This document shows positions 29,701 through 38,950 of a stretch of DNA of 64,000 nt, in pieces (within the stretch, counting starts at the first letter, position 1; the number at the start of each line of letters is the position of its first letter). The translations under genes were made by a program, and so were the position numbers. Origin of the DNA: Strongylocentrotus purpuratus (lineage: Eukaryota > Echinodermata > Echinoidea > Camarodonta > Strongylocentrotidae); NCBI RefSeq assembly GCF_000002235.5, contig NW_022145613.1, positions 2,063,501 to 2,127,500 of the forward strand, written 5' to 3'. Under the pieces are notes generated by a model. That model was not told the DNA's origin. It was given only the letters and a program-made list of their open reading frames with translations, and ran no database searches.

Positions 29701-32700
29701 CGAAGTTAAAAATAAATTTGTTGTGTAAGCCATTTGAGAAACTTGGAATGAATGTTTGCTACCCACCAAACACGCTATCAGATCCCAAATGCAAACTTGT
29801 CACAAAGCAATTGAGTAAACAATTTTTTTGTGAATGGCATAGTATGCAAATGGCTGTCATGGTCTCAACTAGAGTACAGAGGGTACTTGTTCACTGCATG
29901 TACACACATGTATGTGTGCAGAATAGCAATTGAATGGAATGTCTAGGGTATCATAATCAATAGTTAGGATTAAAAGGTTACTACAATTACCAGGGTACTT
30001 ACAGGGCAAGGCCACTCCAAAAATAAATTCCTTTCAACAGAAGCAGAGAAATCAGACAAACCAATCATAAAAAGTTTGAGCAAAATCGGGTAACTAATAA
30101 GAAGTTATGAATTTTGAATGACATAAAAAAAGTTTGAAAATCACCAGACAAATTGGCAACTCAGTCATGAGTCTGTGACGTCATTGCCTCACTATCCACT
30201 ACCGTAATTGTTTTCTTGATATTGATAATACAAATTTCCCAATTACCCCCTTATAATCTTATTTCCTCACACCAGAATCTAAGTTACACATGTATATTGA
30301 TATTGATATTGATAGTAATATGTTTTTGTGTGGATGCACTAATATAAAGTAATTTCTTTCAGTTAAATCATGAAAAATGTGAACTTTGATAAACTATTTA
30401 TATAAAAATCAATAATTATGAATATCCAATACTCAGAAAATAGTATCAATTCTTGAAAGTTCATAAAAGATTTTGTGAAATGTCATGCATACAATATGAT
30501 AAAAATTATATAACCTGGGGAAAGGTATGAGGAAATCAAGTTTTGGGGGATAAAAAGGGAAATTAATGGGATTAAACCATTTTAGAGCAATTGATAAATA
30601 GTGAGGACATGACGTCACAAACTGATAACCGAATTGGCAATTTGTGTAGTGATTTTCTAAGTTCCATAGTTTTTCATACTTTTCAAGAATTCATAACTTA
30701 CTTATTAGTCATCTGATTTTATTCAATATTTGTTTGCTCTGTTTCTCTCGTTTTTCTGCATCTATTATAAGCACATTATTTTTGGAGTGGACTTAGCCTT
30801 TAACATCATAGACACCACCACCATAAATCATGTACACCAGCATCATCATCATCATCATCATTCATAATTATTACAGGAGATTTTAGTGGAAGTGAGGGGG
30901 AAAAGGGGGGGGGGGGGTATTTCGTCACTGAGACACCCGAAAAAGACCCTTTACAGAAGGTTTCATTGTAATAAGATATCACATTACTTTTGGAAAGAAG
31001 CTTGTGAGGTTACAGCAGATATACATGAAACAGGTATATACAGAATATATGTTTTTTAATGCTTTAAACAAAATTAAAATCTCTTCCTCTTTATACTGCC
31101 TTCTTGGATAAAACTTGATGCCCTAGATGCGTAAGACTATCACAAAGATAAGCAAAATATCATTGCCATTTAATCTATGTCTCTGTTGATCTTCAAAACT
31201 CCTCATGTCCCAATCTTTACATGAGTAAATAAAATTGAGAGGAAAGCACACAAGATGTACATATACTTTGGAGTTCGGACCATGTAAACACAGATATTTC
31301 ACAATACAATTAGTGCATCTACCCTGCCTTATGTGACCCGAATCAAACAAAGGAAAAGAAAATTTGTGTACAAAAATGTAAATGCGTATTATCAAAATGA
31401 ATGCCAAGTCATTCTTACCTTGGAAAGACAGTCATACTAAGGCATGTTTCTCCTTGCTCAACATCTAGTAAGCTCAATACTTGTTGTCGTCTGTAAGAAA
31501 TAGAAGAAGGATAAATAACTTTCATGGTTGTTATTTCCCTACATTCTACAGTATGTTATAATAATGAACGATTTGACCACTTTATCAACTCACAAAATTG
31601 CAAAATGTTAAATAGTACACATGTACCTTCACCAATCCATAGTTGGCTTGCTTTGATTTTATGATTTACGATGATTTTTGTCATTACTAGAACTCACGTT
31701 AACCTTGAAATACATAAACGTAAGAACTTTAACGTCTGTATTAACATTATCACAAATATAATGCATATACTGTGCAATATTTTGATTGACTTGCTAATTG
31801 CATTCCCTGTCCTTCTACAGCACTATTTTATAAATAACTCTTACCTGAGTTTCATGTTGGCTTCTACAGTATTGAAATGGGCCATGAGACCCCCATATGG
31901 CTTGCCTGGTACCCCCTCAACCATGTAACTGGCATATTCAGGTGCCCATGTGGTCTTTGTCTCGCTGTAAGGGGGGGGGGGGGGGGGGGGGGGGACAAAA
32001 TCAAAACATTGGTAAAACATCAACCAAAAAACAAACAAACAACTTTTCAAAAAAGTAGTTTTTATACATTTTATATCTATTAACTAAGGTATACAGTTAC
32101 AGACTCTAATTTGAAAATTATATGCATTTCCGTAACGTAATGTCTTGAGTAGAGCCTACCTCTGCCAGTCTATTAGGCCAGTCTAGTCCCCACAGGCTGT
32201 CAAACCCAAACTGGAGGATTGATATGGGACAAAGGATTGGGAATTCGGTCACATGTGCAGAGAGCATGGAAAATGTGAACTAAAGAAGCATGGCTTCACA
32301 CTTCAAAGGATGGGAGACTCAATAAATACACAGGTAATAACTGATCAATGTCACTAAAAAGTAATTCAAGTGAATTCTACAGTGGGTATATAAGAGTATA
32401 AAGAAACTTAAGAAAGAACAAAAATCTAGTTTAGACTGAGAAGTAACATCATGCCTGTCTACTTCTTTCAATACAATAGCAATAATTCATACTCCAGTAA
32501 ATATGAAGCTCTCTCTTCTTTGTTTGATCACATACATGTAGGTGAGGTATGTGAAGGCTTACCTTGGTTGACTCTTTTCAAGCTCTTGTAGAACAGGAAG
32601 AAGACGATCAGCTACTAAGAACACTCTAGCTTTCTTGTTCTCATGGTCTTGCTTTACCACAATGTATTCAATCTGCAAACAATTAAAGATACCTCTATCA

Positions 32701-34711
32701 TTCAAATTGACACCAGAAACTAATAACCGGGTAAAAGATGTACATTCATTTGCTGAATAACAACCAAGAAAACAAGTTAAACAATATTCAAACCCTAGTT
32801 TATATCCCACTGTAAATACCTAGAGGTACATGTACATGTATGTAACCCATAAACCTTTTGTCTGAAACTTTCAAATAATCCCCCCTAATATTGAATAATT
32901 GACAATAGAATATTGATGTATGTTTGAACAAAGTCAGAAACACTACGAACAAAATCAGGCCTTAAAGATACTACCGGTATGTCCCTTTGGCAGCCAACAT
33001 CAAATTGTGTAAAATTTTGCAGGAACTATGAATATGTCATGTATGTCCTATCTGTGAAATTTAAACTTAAGCAGTGCCCTAGTATTATAGTTATGCAAGG
33101 AAACCCATTAACCTTCTAGACTTCACTGTCAGACACTATTGAGTGACTGACTGGCATCTTTTCTTTGGTAATTATAAATAAAATGAGCTGTAACAGGTAC
33201 ATGAGCATTTGTCTACATCAATAACCCACTACTTGTAATGGCCAAAATTAGACTGATTGAATCTTTGTGCAGCACAAAACGTACAACCATTCAGTAAAAG
33301 AGTCTGAAAAGCAGACTATTACTTAGGTGATTGCAACCACTTAAGACGATTCAACAACTAAAGGTCGTTATTTTTCCACTAAAAGCCATTTTCAAGCCCT
33401 TTCGTTTTTGAGGAAAGTTCTAAATTAGAATTGTCTTTCAAATGCCGTTGGAATTTAACTTTTTCATTTTTTTGGCCTGCAAATGGGACATACATGTAGT
33501 ACCTTTAAAGGGACAGTTGAGTTCTTGTTTAAGACTGCAAACGCCTACAAAGTGCATGGTTATTACTCTTATTCGTATTTATGACATTTCTAGTAATCTA
33601 GTGCCCTTTTATGCCCTACAATATGCTATGACGGTTATATTACCATCCAAAATGTATGAAATTTAGATTAATTGCGGTTATACCAATTTAGGACCACTTT
33701 TAAAAAAATATGGTGACAGTTAATTTAATAATTTAATAATGATAACAATACATGGGCCGGCTGGTTGTGCGAATTATAACCGACACAAAAAAAGGCAACA
33801 AAATGCTAACATTAGAATTGGCTGGAACAAAACATACATTTTTAAGGCGCTATCTCATTTTTTCAACGGCTGGTTTGAAATTATCAAATATTAGAAATGG
33901 TTTTATTTATTGTTAATTCAGCCGTCTCTGAACCGGTTTTGATCAAAAAAAGATAATTTGGTCATTTAAATTGTATGCTCTTTCAAAATTGGCACTCATT
34001 TTTCATTATCTCACAAACAAATTATTTTGTGTAGCGCCCTTTATTCCAAAACTCAACTATCCCTTTAAGTTACCCATATGTCTAACAACATTTTATATGA
34101 TACCCTCATCATTCTATTAAAGCTACCACAACTGTTGTAGTGATGGTGGGCGATTCATGATGAATGAATGAAATGAAAACCAAGATTATAAATTATGCAC
34201 CTTTTATTTTAAATGACAGGCACCATGCAGTATAAACTATATTGTTCTGCTATGCATAACCAACATGGGAGTAAAATGGGGGTAAAGATGAAGTAAAATG
34301 CTCAGTCTATCTTGTGACACAGTTCTTGAGCCATATGAAATTGTATTAACTAACCTCAGGCTCATTTGCATGCATTTCCAATGGATATATCGTAATCAAG
34401 AATTTACATCACGCTTTTGATTATCAATAGAAGAAAAAAATATTTATTGAATATAGCTTCCTGAGTGAGCTGCCAAAGGGATTACCCAACCAAGTACCAA
34501 ATGACAGCTGAGACTCTGTTGAGATTGTTCTTTGTGACCATAGAAACTGTGATTAACTTACCTCATCTCCCCATTTGAGCGTATCACAAGGGCGGTCCTT
34601 AAGCTTGTAGTAGAGGTTGATGAATTGTTGGATACCATGTTTGCGGACATGATCAGTGTACTTCTTCGTCTCTTCCCAGGTGAGGGGCGTACCTGCGGAC
34701 AGTAGACCCAT
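17478..34711 (-). CDS. GCLC: Glutamate-cysteine ligase catalytic subunit, 15 coding exons
   Basis: The enzyme joins L-glutamate and L-cysteine using ATP in the cytosol, the first and limiting step of glutathione synthesis; in animals it works with the modifier subunit GCLM. Joining 34711-34562, 32672-32563, 31964-31845, 31490-31419, 28342-28226, 27236-27178, 26498-26284, 25819-25703, 23992-23854, 23222-23110, 22448-22356, 21360-21256, 19720-19639, 19075-18842 and 17710-17478 gives 1,959 nt, 652 aa plus TGA, with every codon phase matching and GT-AG at each intron. Human GCLC is 637 aa and collinear throughout. Seen: start MGLLS, WGDEIEY near residues 48-53, PEY..YMVEG at 95-104 (acidic residues E50, E52, E96, E103 in family positions), GMGNCC at 249-254, [11 protein letters not shown] at about 310-320, [37 protein letters not shown], and a C-terminal HPDYKHDSV motif. 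The last about 25 residues are diverged. Introns are rich in transposon remnants. The family assignment is very secure. Confidence 0.97.
18511..18818. repeat. Inverted minisatellite of GGACAACTACCCCC units
   Basis: The left arm (18511-18742) has about a dozen degenerate 17-18 bp units like CTAGGACAACTACCCCC. The right arm (18743-18818) has about four units in the opposite orientation (GGGGGTAGTTGTCCAG). Adjoins GCLC exon 14. Confidence 0.88.
18842..19075 (-). CDS. GCLC: GCLC coding exon 14 (residues 498-576)
   Basis: 234 nt between TCACCAG and GCAG|GTAAGC. Encodes [41 protein letters not shown] and [20 protein letters not shown]. An inverted minisatellite begins only about 24 bp past the donor. 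Confidence 0.95.
19639..19720 (-). CDS. GCLC: GCLC coding exon 13 (residues 471-498)
   Basis: 82 nt between TTTGCAG and TCAT|GTAAGA. Encodes [20 protein letters not shown] then FRKDI, matching human [17 protein letters not shown] hAT-type insertion (19783-20746) lies in the intron just upstream. Confidence 0.96.
19783..20746. mobile_element. hAT-type element in GCLC intron 12
   Basis: Perfect 8-bp direct repeats CATGCAAG (19775-19782, 20747-20754) flank 964 bp. The ends are TAGTGCTGTA and its exact inverse. Subterminal regions are dense in CGAAC/GTTCGG motifs, as often seen for transposase binding in hAT elements. No transposase is encoded. A lone end of the same family (TAGTGCTGTAGC) lies near 27,557. 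Confidence 0.88.
21256..21360 (-). CDS. GCLC: GCLC coding exon 12 (residues 436-470)
   Basis: 105 nt between TCTTGTAG and AAAG|GTAATT. Encodes [20 protein letters not shown] and the following FLIPISK, collinear with human. Confidence 0.96.
21994..22287. mobile_element. MITE copy A in GCLC intron 11
   Basis: About 294 bp with long terminal inverted repeats. The left end reads GGGGAGTGTTTCAAAAAGAC, and the right end is its inverse ending GAAACACCCCCC. Both arms contain ATGGCAGGCCGTTCATGCC. Confidence 0.85.
22356..22448 (-). CDS. GCLC: GCLC coding exon 11 (residues 405-435)
   Basis: A 93-nt exon read directly from the reverse strand between TTGACAG and GAA|GTAAGT. Encodes [20 protein letters not shown] and [11 protein letters not shown]. 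It supplies a family block that exons 10 and 12 both lack. A MITE copy sits 69 bp downstream. Confidence 0.96.
22631..22705 (+). repeat. Short dispersed repeat, copy 2 (GCLC intron 10)
   Basis: Same GTAAAGCGCTTAGAGACATT module and ATT tail as at 9123; likely the 3' tail of a retroposed family. Confidence 0.85.
23110..23222 (-). CDS. GCLC: GCLC coding exon 10 (residues 367-404)
   Basis: 113 nt between GTGATAG and GAG|GTAAGA. Encodes [20 protein letters not shown] then [12 protein letters not shown], matching the human [16 protein letters not shown] and DDANESDHFE segments. Confidence 0.96.
23746..23802. repeat. (GA)n in GCLC intron 9
   Basis: About 57 bp of GAGA, preceded by a TATATATA patch. 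Confidence 0.95.
23854..23992 (-). CDS. GCLC: GCLC coding exon 9 (residues 321-367)
   Basis: 139 nt between TTTTAG and GCTG|GTATGT. Encodes [20 protein letters not shown] and [14 protein letters not shown], parallel to human KNNNYRISKSRYDSIDSYL. A GA microsatellite lies just downstream in intron 9. Confidence 0.95.
24526..24668. mobile_element. Foldback MITE in GCLC intron 8
   Basis: The left arm AATATTGACTGGC plus GATATCAGAAATATTGACC is mirrored by GGTCAATATTTCTGATAT plus GCCAGTCAATATT. The centre has paired TATTGCCC/GGGCAATA motifs. Confidence 0.75.
24844..24869. repeat. C26 homopolymer
   Basis: Twenty-six consecutive C in GCLC intron 8. Confidence 0.97.
25515..25692. mobile_element. Small TIR element in GCLC intron 8
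   Basis: The right end inverts to TACAGCGAAACCTGTCTATA; the left end carries GTCAAACCTGCTTTGGTGAC. Internal GACCACCTGCCTATAAAGAC repeats the same motif. It begins 11 bp from exon 8. Confidence 0.6.
25703..25819 (-). CDS. GCLC: GCLC coding exon 8 (residues 282-320)
   Basis: 117 nt, phase 0 at both ends. Encodes [20 protein letters not shown] then [15 protein letters not shown], one of the best conserved blocks of the family. Donor GAG|GTATGT. Confidence 0.96.
26284..26498 (-). CDS. GCLC: GCLC coding exon 7 (residues 210-281)
   Basis: 215-nt exon between GATGTAG and CTG|GTAAGT. Contains [34 protein letters not shown] and the LYDQL segment. The paired cysteines at residues 253-254 correspond to human C248/C249. 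Confidence 0.96.
27178..27236 (-). CDS. GCLC: GCLC coding exon 6 (residues 190-210)
   Basis: 59-nt exon between ATTCTAG and CCAA|GTAAGT. Encodes [19 protein letters not shown], matching human TLTRNIRHRRGEKVVINVP. The small size is confirmed by exact phase fit on both sides. Confidence 0.95.
27898..28178. mobile_element. MITE copy B in GCLC intron 5
   Basis: About 281 bp, same family as copy A: terminal GGGAGCTGTTTCACAAAGAC, arms with TTCATGCCACTG and GGCATGAATGGCCTGCCATA, ending GAAACACTCCCC. Confidence 0.85.
28226..28342 (-). CDS. GCLC: GCLC coding exon 5 (residues 151-190)
   Basis: 117-nt exon after ACTCTTAG, ending TTCAG|GTTTGTG. Encodes [20 protein letters not shown], then SIFLPDE and SHPRF, collinear with human GCLC. 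A MITE copy lies immediately downstream in intron 5 (27898-28178). Confidence 0.95.
28878..29115. repeat. CT-rich tract in GCLC intron 4
   Basis: CTCTCT microsatellite grading into degenerate pyrimidine-rich sequence over about 240 bp. Confidence 0.9.
30008..30801. mobile_element. DNA-transposon remnant with long (about 190 bp) inverted repeats, GCLC intron 4
   Basis: The left arm begins AAGGCCACTCCAAAAATAA; the right arm is the inverse (TTATTTTTGGAGTGGACTTA). Both arms hold CTAATAAG-AAGTTATGAATT and a TGACGTCA palindrome (30176-30183, 30610-30617). No coding content between. Confidence 0.75.
31419..31490 (-). CDS. GCLC: GCLC coding exon 4 (residues 127-151)
   Basis: 72-nt exon between TTCTTACAG and CCAAG|GTAAGA. 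Encodes [20 protein letters not shown] and TVFP, aligned with the human stretch RRKEATSILEENQALCTITSFP. Confidence 0.94.
31845..31964 (-). CDS. GCLC: GCLC coding exon 3 (residues 87-127)
   Basis: Encodes [20 protein letters not shown] and FNTVEANM, which form part of the glutamate/metal site in the family. Donor CAG|GTAAG. The acceptor is unusual: on the minus strand a 24-base run of C lies directly before TTACAG. Confidence 0.96.
31971..31994. repeat. G24 homopolymer abutting the GCLC exon 3 acceptor
   Basis: On the gene strand this is C24 followed by TTACAG, so it is the polypyrimidine tract. Confidence 0.95.
32563..32672 (-). CDS. GCLC: GCLC coding exon 2 (residues 51-87)
   Basis: Acceptor TTTGCAG, donor CAAG|GTAAGC. 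Encodes [19 protein letters not shown] and following, parallel to human VEYMLVSFDHENKKVRL. Ends after two bases of codon 87. Confidence 0.96.
32963..33512. mobile_element. TIR element in GCLC intron 1
   Basis: The left end TACTACCGGTATGTCCC with TTGGCAGCC mirrors the right end GGCCTGCAAATGGGACATAC followed by GTAGTACCTTTAAA. About 550 bp, no coding. Confidence 0.65.
34562..34711 (-). CDS. GCLC: GCLC coding exon 1 (residues 1-50)
   Basis: Starts at the ATG at 34711 with [14 protein letters not shown], matching the family N terminus, and ends GDE at donor GAG|GTAAGT. Phase 0. A 20-nt stretch upstream (34712-34731) follows a good ATACCAG acceptor, so part of the 5' UTR is in this exon. Confidence 0.96.
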
Positions 34712-35045
34712 TCTTCAATCCCAAGTCAATCCTGGTATAAACGACAACAACAAAATTTAAAAATTAATATTTCAGCTATTTAACTGATTAATATAATTGA
34801 GCTGTTTGTCAAGTTTTCAGACATAATCAGATTTGGTTTGGATGGGGGTGTGCCGCTCAAGCCTCAAAACCCCTACCTATTTTGGGGGGACTTTCTCATA
34901 GTAAAGCCCATTTTCACAATTTTGAAAAAACTGACCCATGTTTACAAGGGGTATATAATCCCTTCAGCCCAGTAGTATTGACGATCTTTAAGACTTTACA
35001 GAGTATTATCATACTATGGGGTGTGTGCAGGTGGACCACTACACC

Positions 35046-35067
35046 GGGGGGGGGGGGGGGGGGGGGG
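35046..35067. repeat. G22 homopolymer
   Basis: Twenty-two consecutive G upstream of the GCLC start codon, inside the inferred first intron. Confidence 0.95.
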
Positions 35068-35258
35068 TGGCGGGGTTTCCCCCCACTCTTATACGAATAG
35101 TGCAGTTGGTTCTTAACGTGCAAAGGTAGTGACTCTTCTCTACACAGGGCCTCCATTTAATGTCCTATTTGAGGGACGGAGTGTTTTCCACTTAACATAG
35201 CCTGTGTCTATGAACAAGGGGAGGGGCACGTTAACACACAACACGTCACAGGCTTCAG

Positions 35259-35335
35259 TCATCCGCCTGGGTGGGATTCGAACCCAGGATCTTTAGTTTG
35301 ACAGGCAGACACTTTCCCCACTGAGCCAACTTGCC
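35259..35335 (-). mobile_element. tRNA-like element on the minus strand
   Basis: On the minus strand: GGCAAGTTGGCTCAGTGG (A box) and GGGTTCGAATCCC (B box). The stems are imperfect, so this is a tRNA-derived repeat rather than a gene. Confidence 0.6.
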
Positions 35336-35809
35336 TTCTCGTCATGTCACTCTTTCTTTCTTTATTATTTCAGTTCTCTTCATACAATTGCAACATTAAA
35401 GTTTAAACATGTAACTTGAACTTCATGGCCAACCACCGCCAAAACTCAATAACAATGGATCACCTTGCCAACTTTTCATGCAAAACAACAAAGGCAATTG
35501 TTACCAATACAATGGTCTAGGCTCTAGCATGGACAAGTGTCAAGCATTTTAAGTGTCGATACCATCGACTTAGTAAGCAGTCAGTCGGCATGCATCTTGC
35601 GCTGGACGTGTGGGCCGGTAGCATACCGTTACCGGCTAGCGCTAGCGCGACGGCGCGGCGCCGGTAACGAACTCGGCAGCAGAAGAAGCAAAGGCAAAGG
35701 AGCATTAATACTGCTTTAAAATTAGATCGATCTCGCATGGCTAACTTAGTGCTTCACTTGTTCTACCAACAAACAACAAAATCTCACGAATAGCTAGCAA
35801 AGTCTTTAC

Positions 35810-35885
35810 CTGTAGTACACAGAAATCCTTGCTCTGAGCTCTGCCGGTGGTACTTGTGCTCGATCTACTCTAGCTATAATGAATG
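35810..35885 (-). promoter_or_regulatory. Probable non-coding first exon and promoter of GCLC
   Basis: On the minus strand this stretch ends in GTACTACAG|GTAAAG, a good donor at 35810, and the coding exon has an acceptor 20 nt before its ATG (34731). The upstream edge is approximate because no TATA box or clear initiator is visible. A GC-rich block at about 35,590-35,690 inside the inferred first intron contains GCTAGCGCTAGCGCG-type palindromes and could be regulatory. Confidence 0.45.
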
Positions 35886-36368
35886 TAAAGAGGGCCTAGC
35901 CTAGCAAAGAAAAATATCCATTACATGCATTGCATAGCCCCGGCTCATCTCGTCCTCATTGAACTCGGCTTAAATAAACCATGCCGATTTAAACGATGAC
36001 TCGATCGACTCTCGGGGGTGGAAGATTCTAGAGTGTTTTTAGCGTTTTTGTTTTTTGTTTTTTTAGCCCTGCTGGTGCGAATCGCCGAAAGATTACACGT
36101 GGAAGTCCATCTTTTCATTTGTAATCGGATGCCCTTTCCGTACTTATGTGCCCATTTTTCTTTCAATAAATTAACCTCTGATAAGTGCCCCTTTACTTTG
36201 CCACGTACGTACCCCTTGTCCCGGCCGATGAACACTCCTTTTTAAATGTGATCAGTTCTAAATGTTGATGATGGTGTTCGTTTTGAAGGCCAAATAAAGT
36301 TGATCACAATTACCTATATTTCCCATCGTCGCTCAAAAAATGTGCCCTTTCACAGCCATCTAAAGTTA

Positions 36369-36640
36369 GCTTGAGGTACCATGTCCCATTTACAGACCCC
36401 AACATGAAAAAGAAATTCCAATGGCATTTCATGAAGATGATACTAATTTCCCTCAAAACGAAAAAAGGGCTAGAAAATGTCTTTTAGTAGGAAAATAGTG
36501 TCTGCATAATTTGAATATTAGGTAGGACACTGCTAACGTTTAAATTTCACAGATAGGACATACATGATATATTCATAATTCCTGCAAAGTTCTAGAGAAT
36601 TTGATATTGGCTGCAAATGGGACATAGTACCTTTAAAAGA
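36369..36640. mobile_element. Second copy of the GTCCCATTTGCAG element, inverted, upstream of GCLC
   Basis: The ends GAGGTACCATGTCCCATTT and GCAAATGGGACATAGTACCT are inverse. The interior ACAGATAGGACATACATGAT matches the inverse of 33020-33060 in the intron 1 copy. Confidence 0.65.
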
Positions 36641-36910
36641 ATCAGAACAACTTTGTATAGTAATAGGTATACCCTATTTCTAACAAACGGGGACAGATGA
36701 CACAATGACCGAAATATCATGGGAATTAATGAACTGTACGTGCCTCCTGAAATGTAATTGTACTCATTTTTAACGCTATCATAATCATATATCCTGTCTC
36801 TAGACATTTTAATATATTAAGAAGTGTGCTGTTTTTATGAAACGAGCCAATTTATACTGCGGTGAATATATCTACTCAACTTCTAAAAGATGCATCTTCC
36901 AACCTATTGC

Positions 36911-36960
36911 CCCGAATTCACAAAGGAGGTTTGACGACAAACCTCCTTTGTGAATTCGGG
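36911..36960. repeat. Perfect 23-bp-stem hairpin, 4-base loop
   Basis: CCCGAATTCACAAAGGAGG plus TTTG pairs without mismatch with its inverse across the loop ACGA. Possibly a minimal MITE tip. Confidence 0.85.
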
Positions 36961-37010
36961 CCTATAACCCCACTTGCCCTTTATAACTTCACATTTCAGG
37001 ATACAATGCA

Positions 37011-37257
37011 TAAGGCCTAAAGAAAAATGTTATATTGCCCTTTAGGTGCCAAAAACATCGGTCGGTCGGTCGTTGTTTCTATATATTTTTTTAAACCCCC
37101 TCTTTAGCCTGATATTTCTCAGTTTAAAAGGATTTAATACATTTTTTTCTTTCTAAAAACCGGTAAAAAACAAAAACTTTTAAAAGCCGACCGTAGATTT
37201 CAAGATTTGTGGGTCAGTCGACTCGCAAAGGGCAATACAACATCTTATTAGGCCTTA
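37011..37257. mobile_element. MITE with TAAGGCCTAA ends
   Basis: The ends TAAGGCCTAA and TTAGGCCTTA are exact inverses. Inner arms read ATGTTATATTGCCCTTT and AAAGGGCAATACAACAT. About 247 bp, non-coding. Confidence 0.8.
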
Positions 37258-38950
37258 CATAAGACCTGTCAGTCGTAAAAGTGAAGCCCACGCATTCTTA
37301 TTGGCAACACCTTTCATTGCTGGGGTAAACACTCGAATACCCATGCATGAGAACCCACTGTCTTTGTATTGTATATATGTCAACATTTATTCATTTTTGC
37401 TAGCAATATTTCATATCTTGTATTTTTTTTAAAATCTTTTTTTGTTGTTTTGTTTTCTTGTTACTACTTTAAAGCTAAACTTTAGTACTGGTGATGCGAT
37501 TGCATTGTGAAAGAAAAGGTGTGAAAGGATCAGAAACAGTTGATCATGTAGCATGTAAGTATTGGTGTGCACTGCAAGGTTCTGGAGTCATCAAAATCAT
37601 AATAAATTTGACCGAGTCTTGGTAAAGTAACAAACACTCACATAGAAAGCTATATATGGGACAACACACATCGTGTCGGGGATGGTACTACCTTGGTTTC
37701 CTTGTCTTTCTATGCTCATTACTCAGCCAGTATACATTTTCTTCCAAAATTGTTTGGCACATGTCATTTATTTGTAATCTTGAACATTCAGTGTAAGTTT
37801 CGTTTGATTCTGTGAGAATTAATTTTTTTTTTTTTTACCAGTACTGGAGTTTATCTTTAATGTTTTAACTTAAAAATGTATTCATTGTTATATATTTGTC
37901 CTCATTTGCTATGTTATCTTTATGTTTTTGAATGCTTTTATATTGATGTAAACTTGCATTTTTAGTCTTCGGACTTGTTGACAAGTAATGAATAAAACCT
38001 TATTTGAACTTGAACTTTGAACTTGAACTGCCTATCAGCCTTCATAACTTGACGCTATTGCAATGCATGTTTCCAATGTTAACCATATGCTTTAATTTTC
38101 AAAAAAGAAAACGCGTAATTACTTCAAGTTCTTACACTCATTCTTAAATGCAAAAAAACATGAAAATACTTGAATACGGAGTGAGGCGGTTAAAACTCGA
38201 AATGCTTAGATCGACTCAACTTTTGAGTAGGCCTGCAGACCGAGTTGTCGTGATGGCCGAATTGCCAGAGGAAAAAGGATTAGTAGTCGTACTTCCAGAC
38301 ACTTTTAACGTTTGGAGATTTTTGTTTACTTTACTTTACGCACGTCATAGATATTTATTTGCATTTTTATTATGTATTTTTAGTTTCCTTATTTGTAGTA
38401 TGCATATTCTGGGATTTTAGATAAAAGACTTAAAATTAAACAGTATAAAATATAAGAAGTTTCGAAATCGAGTCTTTAAGCATAAACTAGGCCTGTCGTC
38501 TGCATGTGATGTTTATTATTTTACTATTCATGACATACAGTCGATCACACAAAAGAAAGCGCACCGTACCCTTGCTTTGAAGGCTTTGACTGCAGAAATT
38601 TGCTGACTCACCCGATGACATGTAAAAAATTCGATCTCGAAAGATCGTTTTTTGTGTGGCTACATCCCTACTTACATACAAATTTTACGCAAACTGTTCA
38701 ATACAAAGGTTGTTCTTGCGACAACCTGACTCAAGGATTGCCTGACATAGCAATAATTAATAATGTATGCAAATTAACTGCATTCCAGGTATTGTAGTTC
38801 ATTGCAGCTAGATTATAATAACTAGTAGGTGACCAGGCACGAAACATCCACAAATTTGAATATGCAAGTGAAAGTTATTTTGACACATTATCCACTCATG
38901 ATTATAATCCCTTACATTTTGATTCGACGATAATGTGAAATAAAATACTG
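37258..38950. other. Intergenic with probable retrotransposon tail
   Basis: ATGAATAAAACCTTATTTG and repeated GAACTTGAACT near 37,987-38,030 look like the 3' end of a LINE-type element. The 90-codon frame at 38,148 shows no recognisable domain. Confidence 0.5.

Noticed and set aside
34712..36300. A Nrf/CNC antioxidant response element (TGACnnnGC) expected near a GCLC promoter
   Set aside because: Reading both strands I found TGAC cores but none with the required GC spacing, so I do not claim one.
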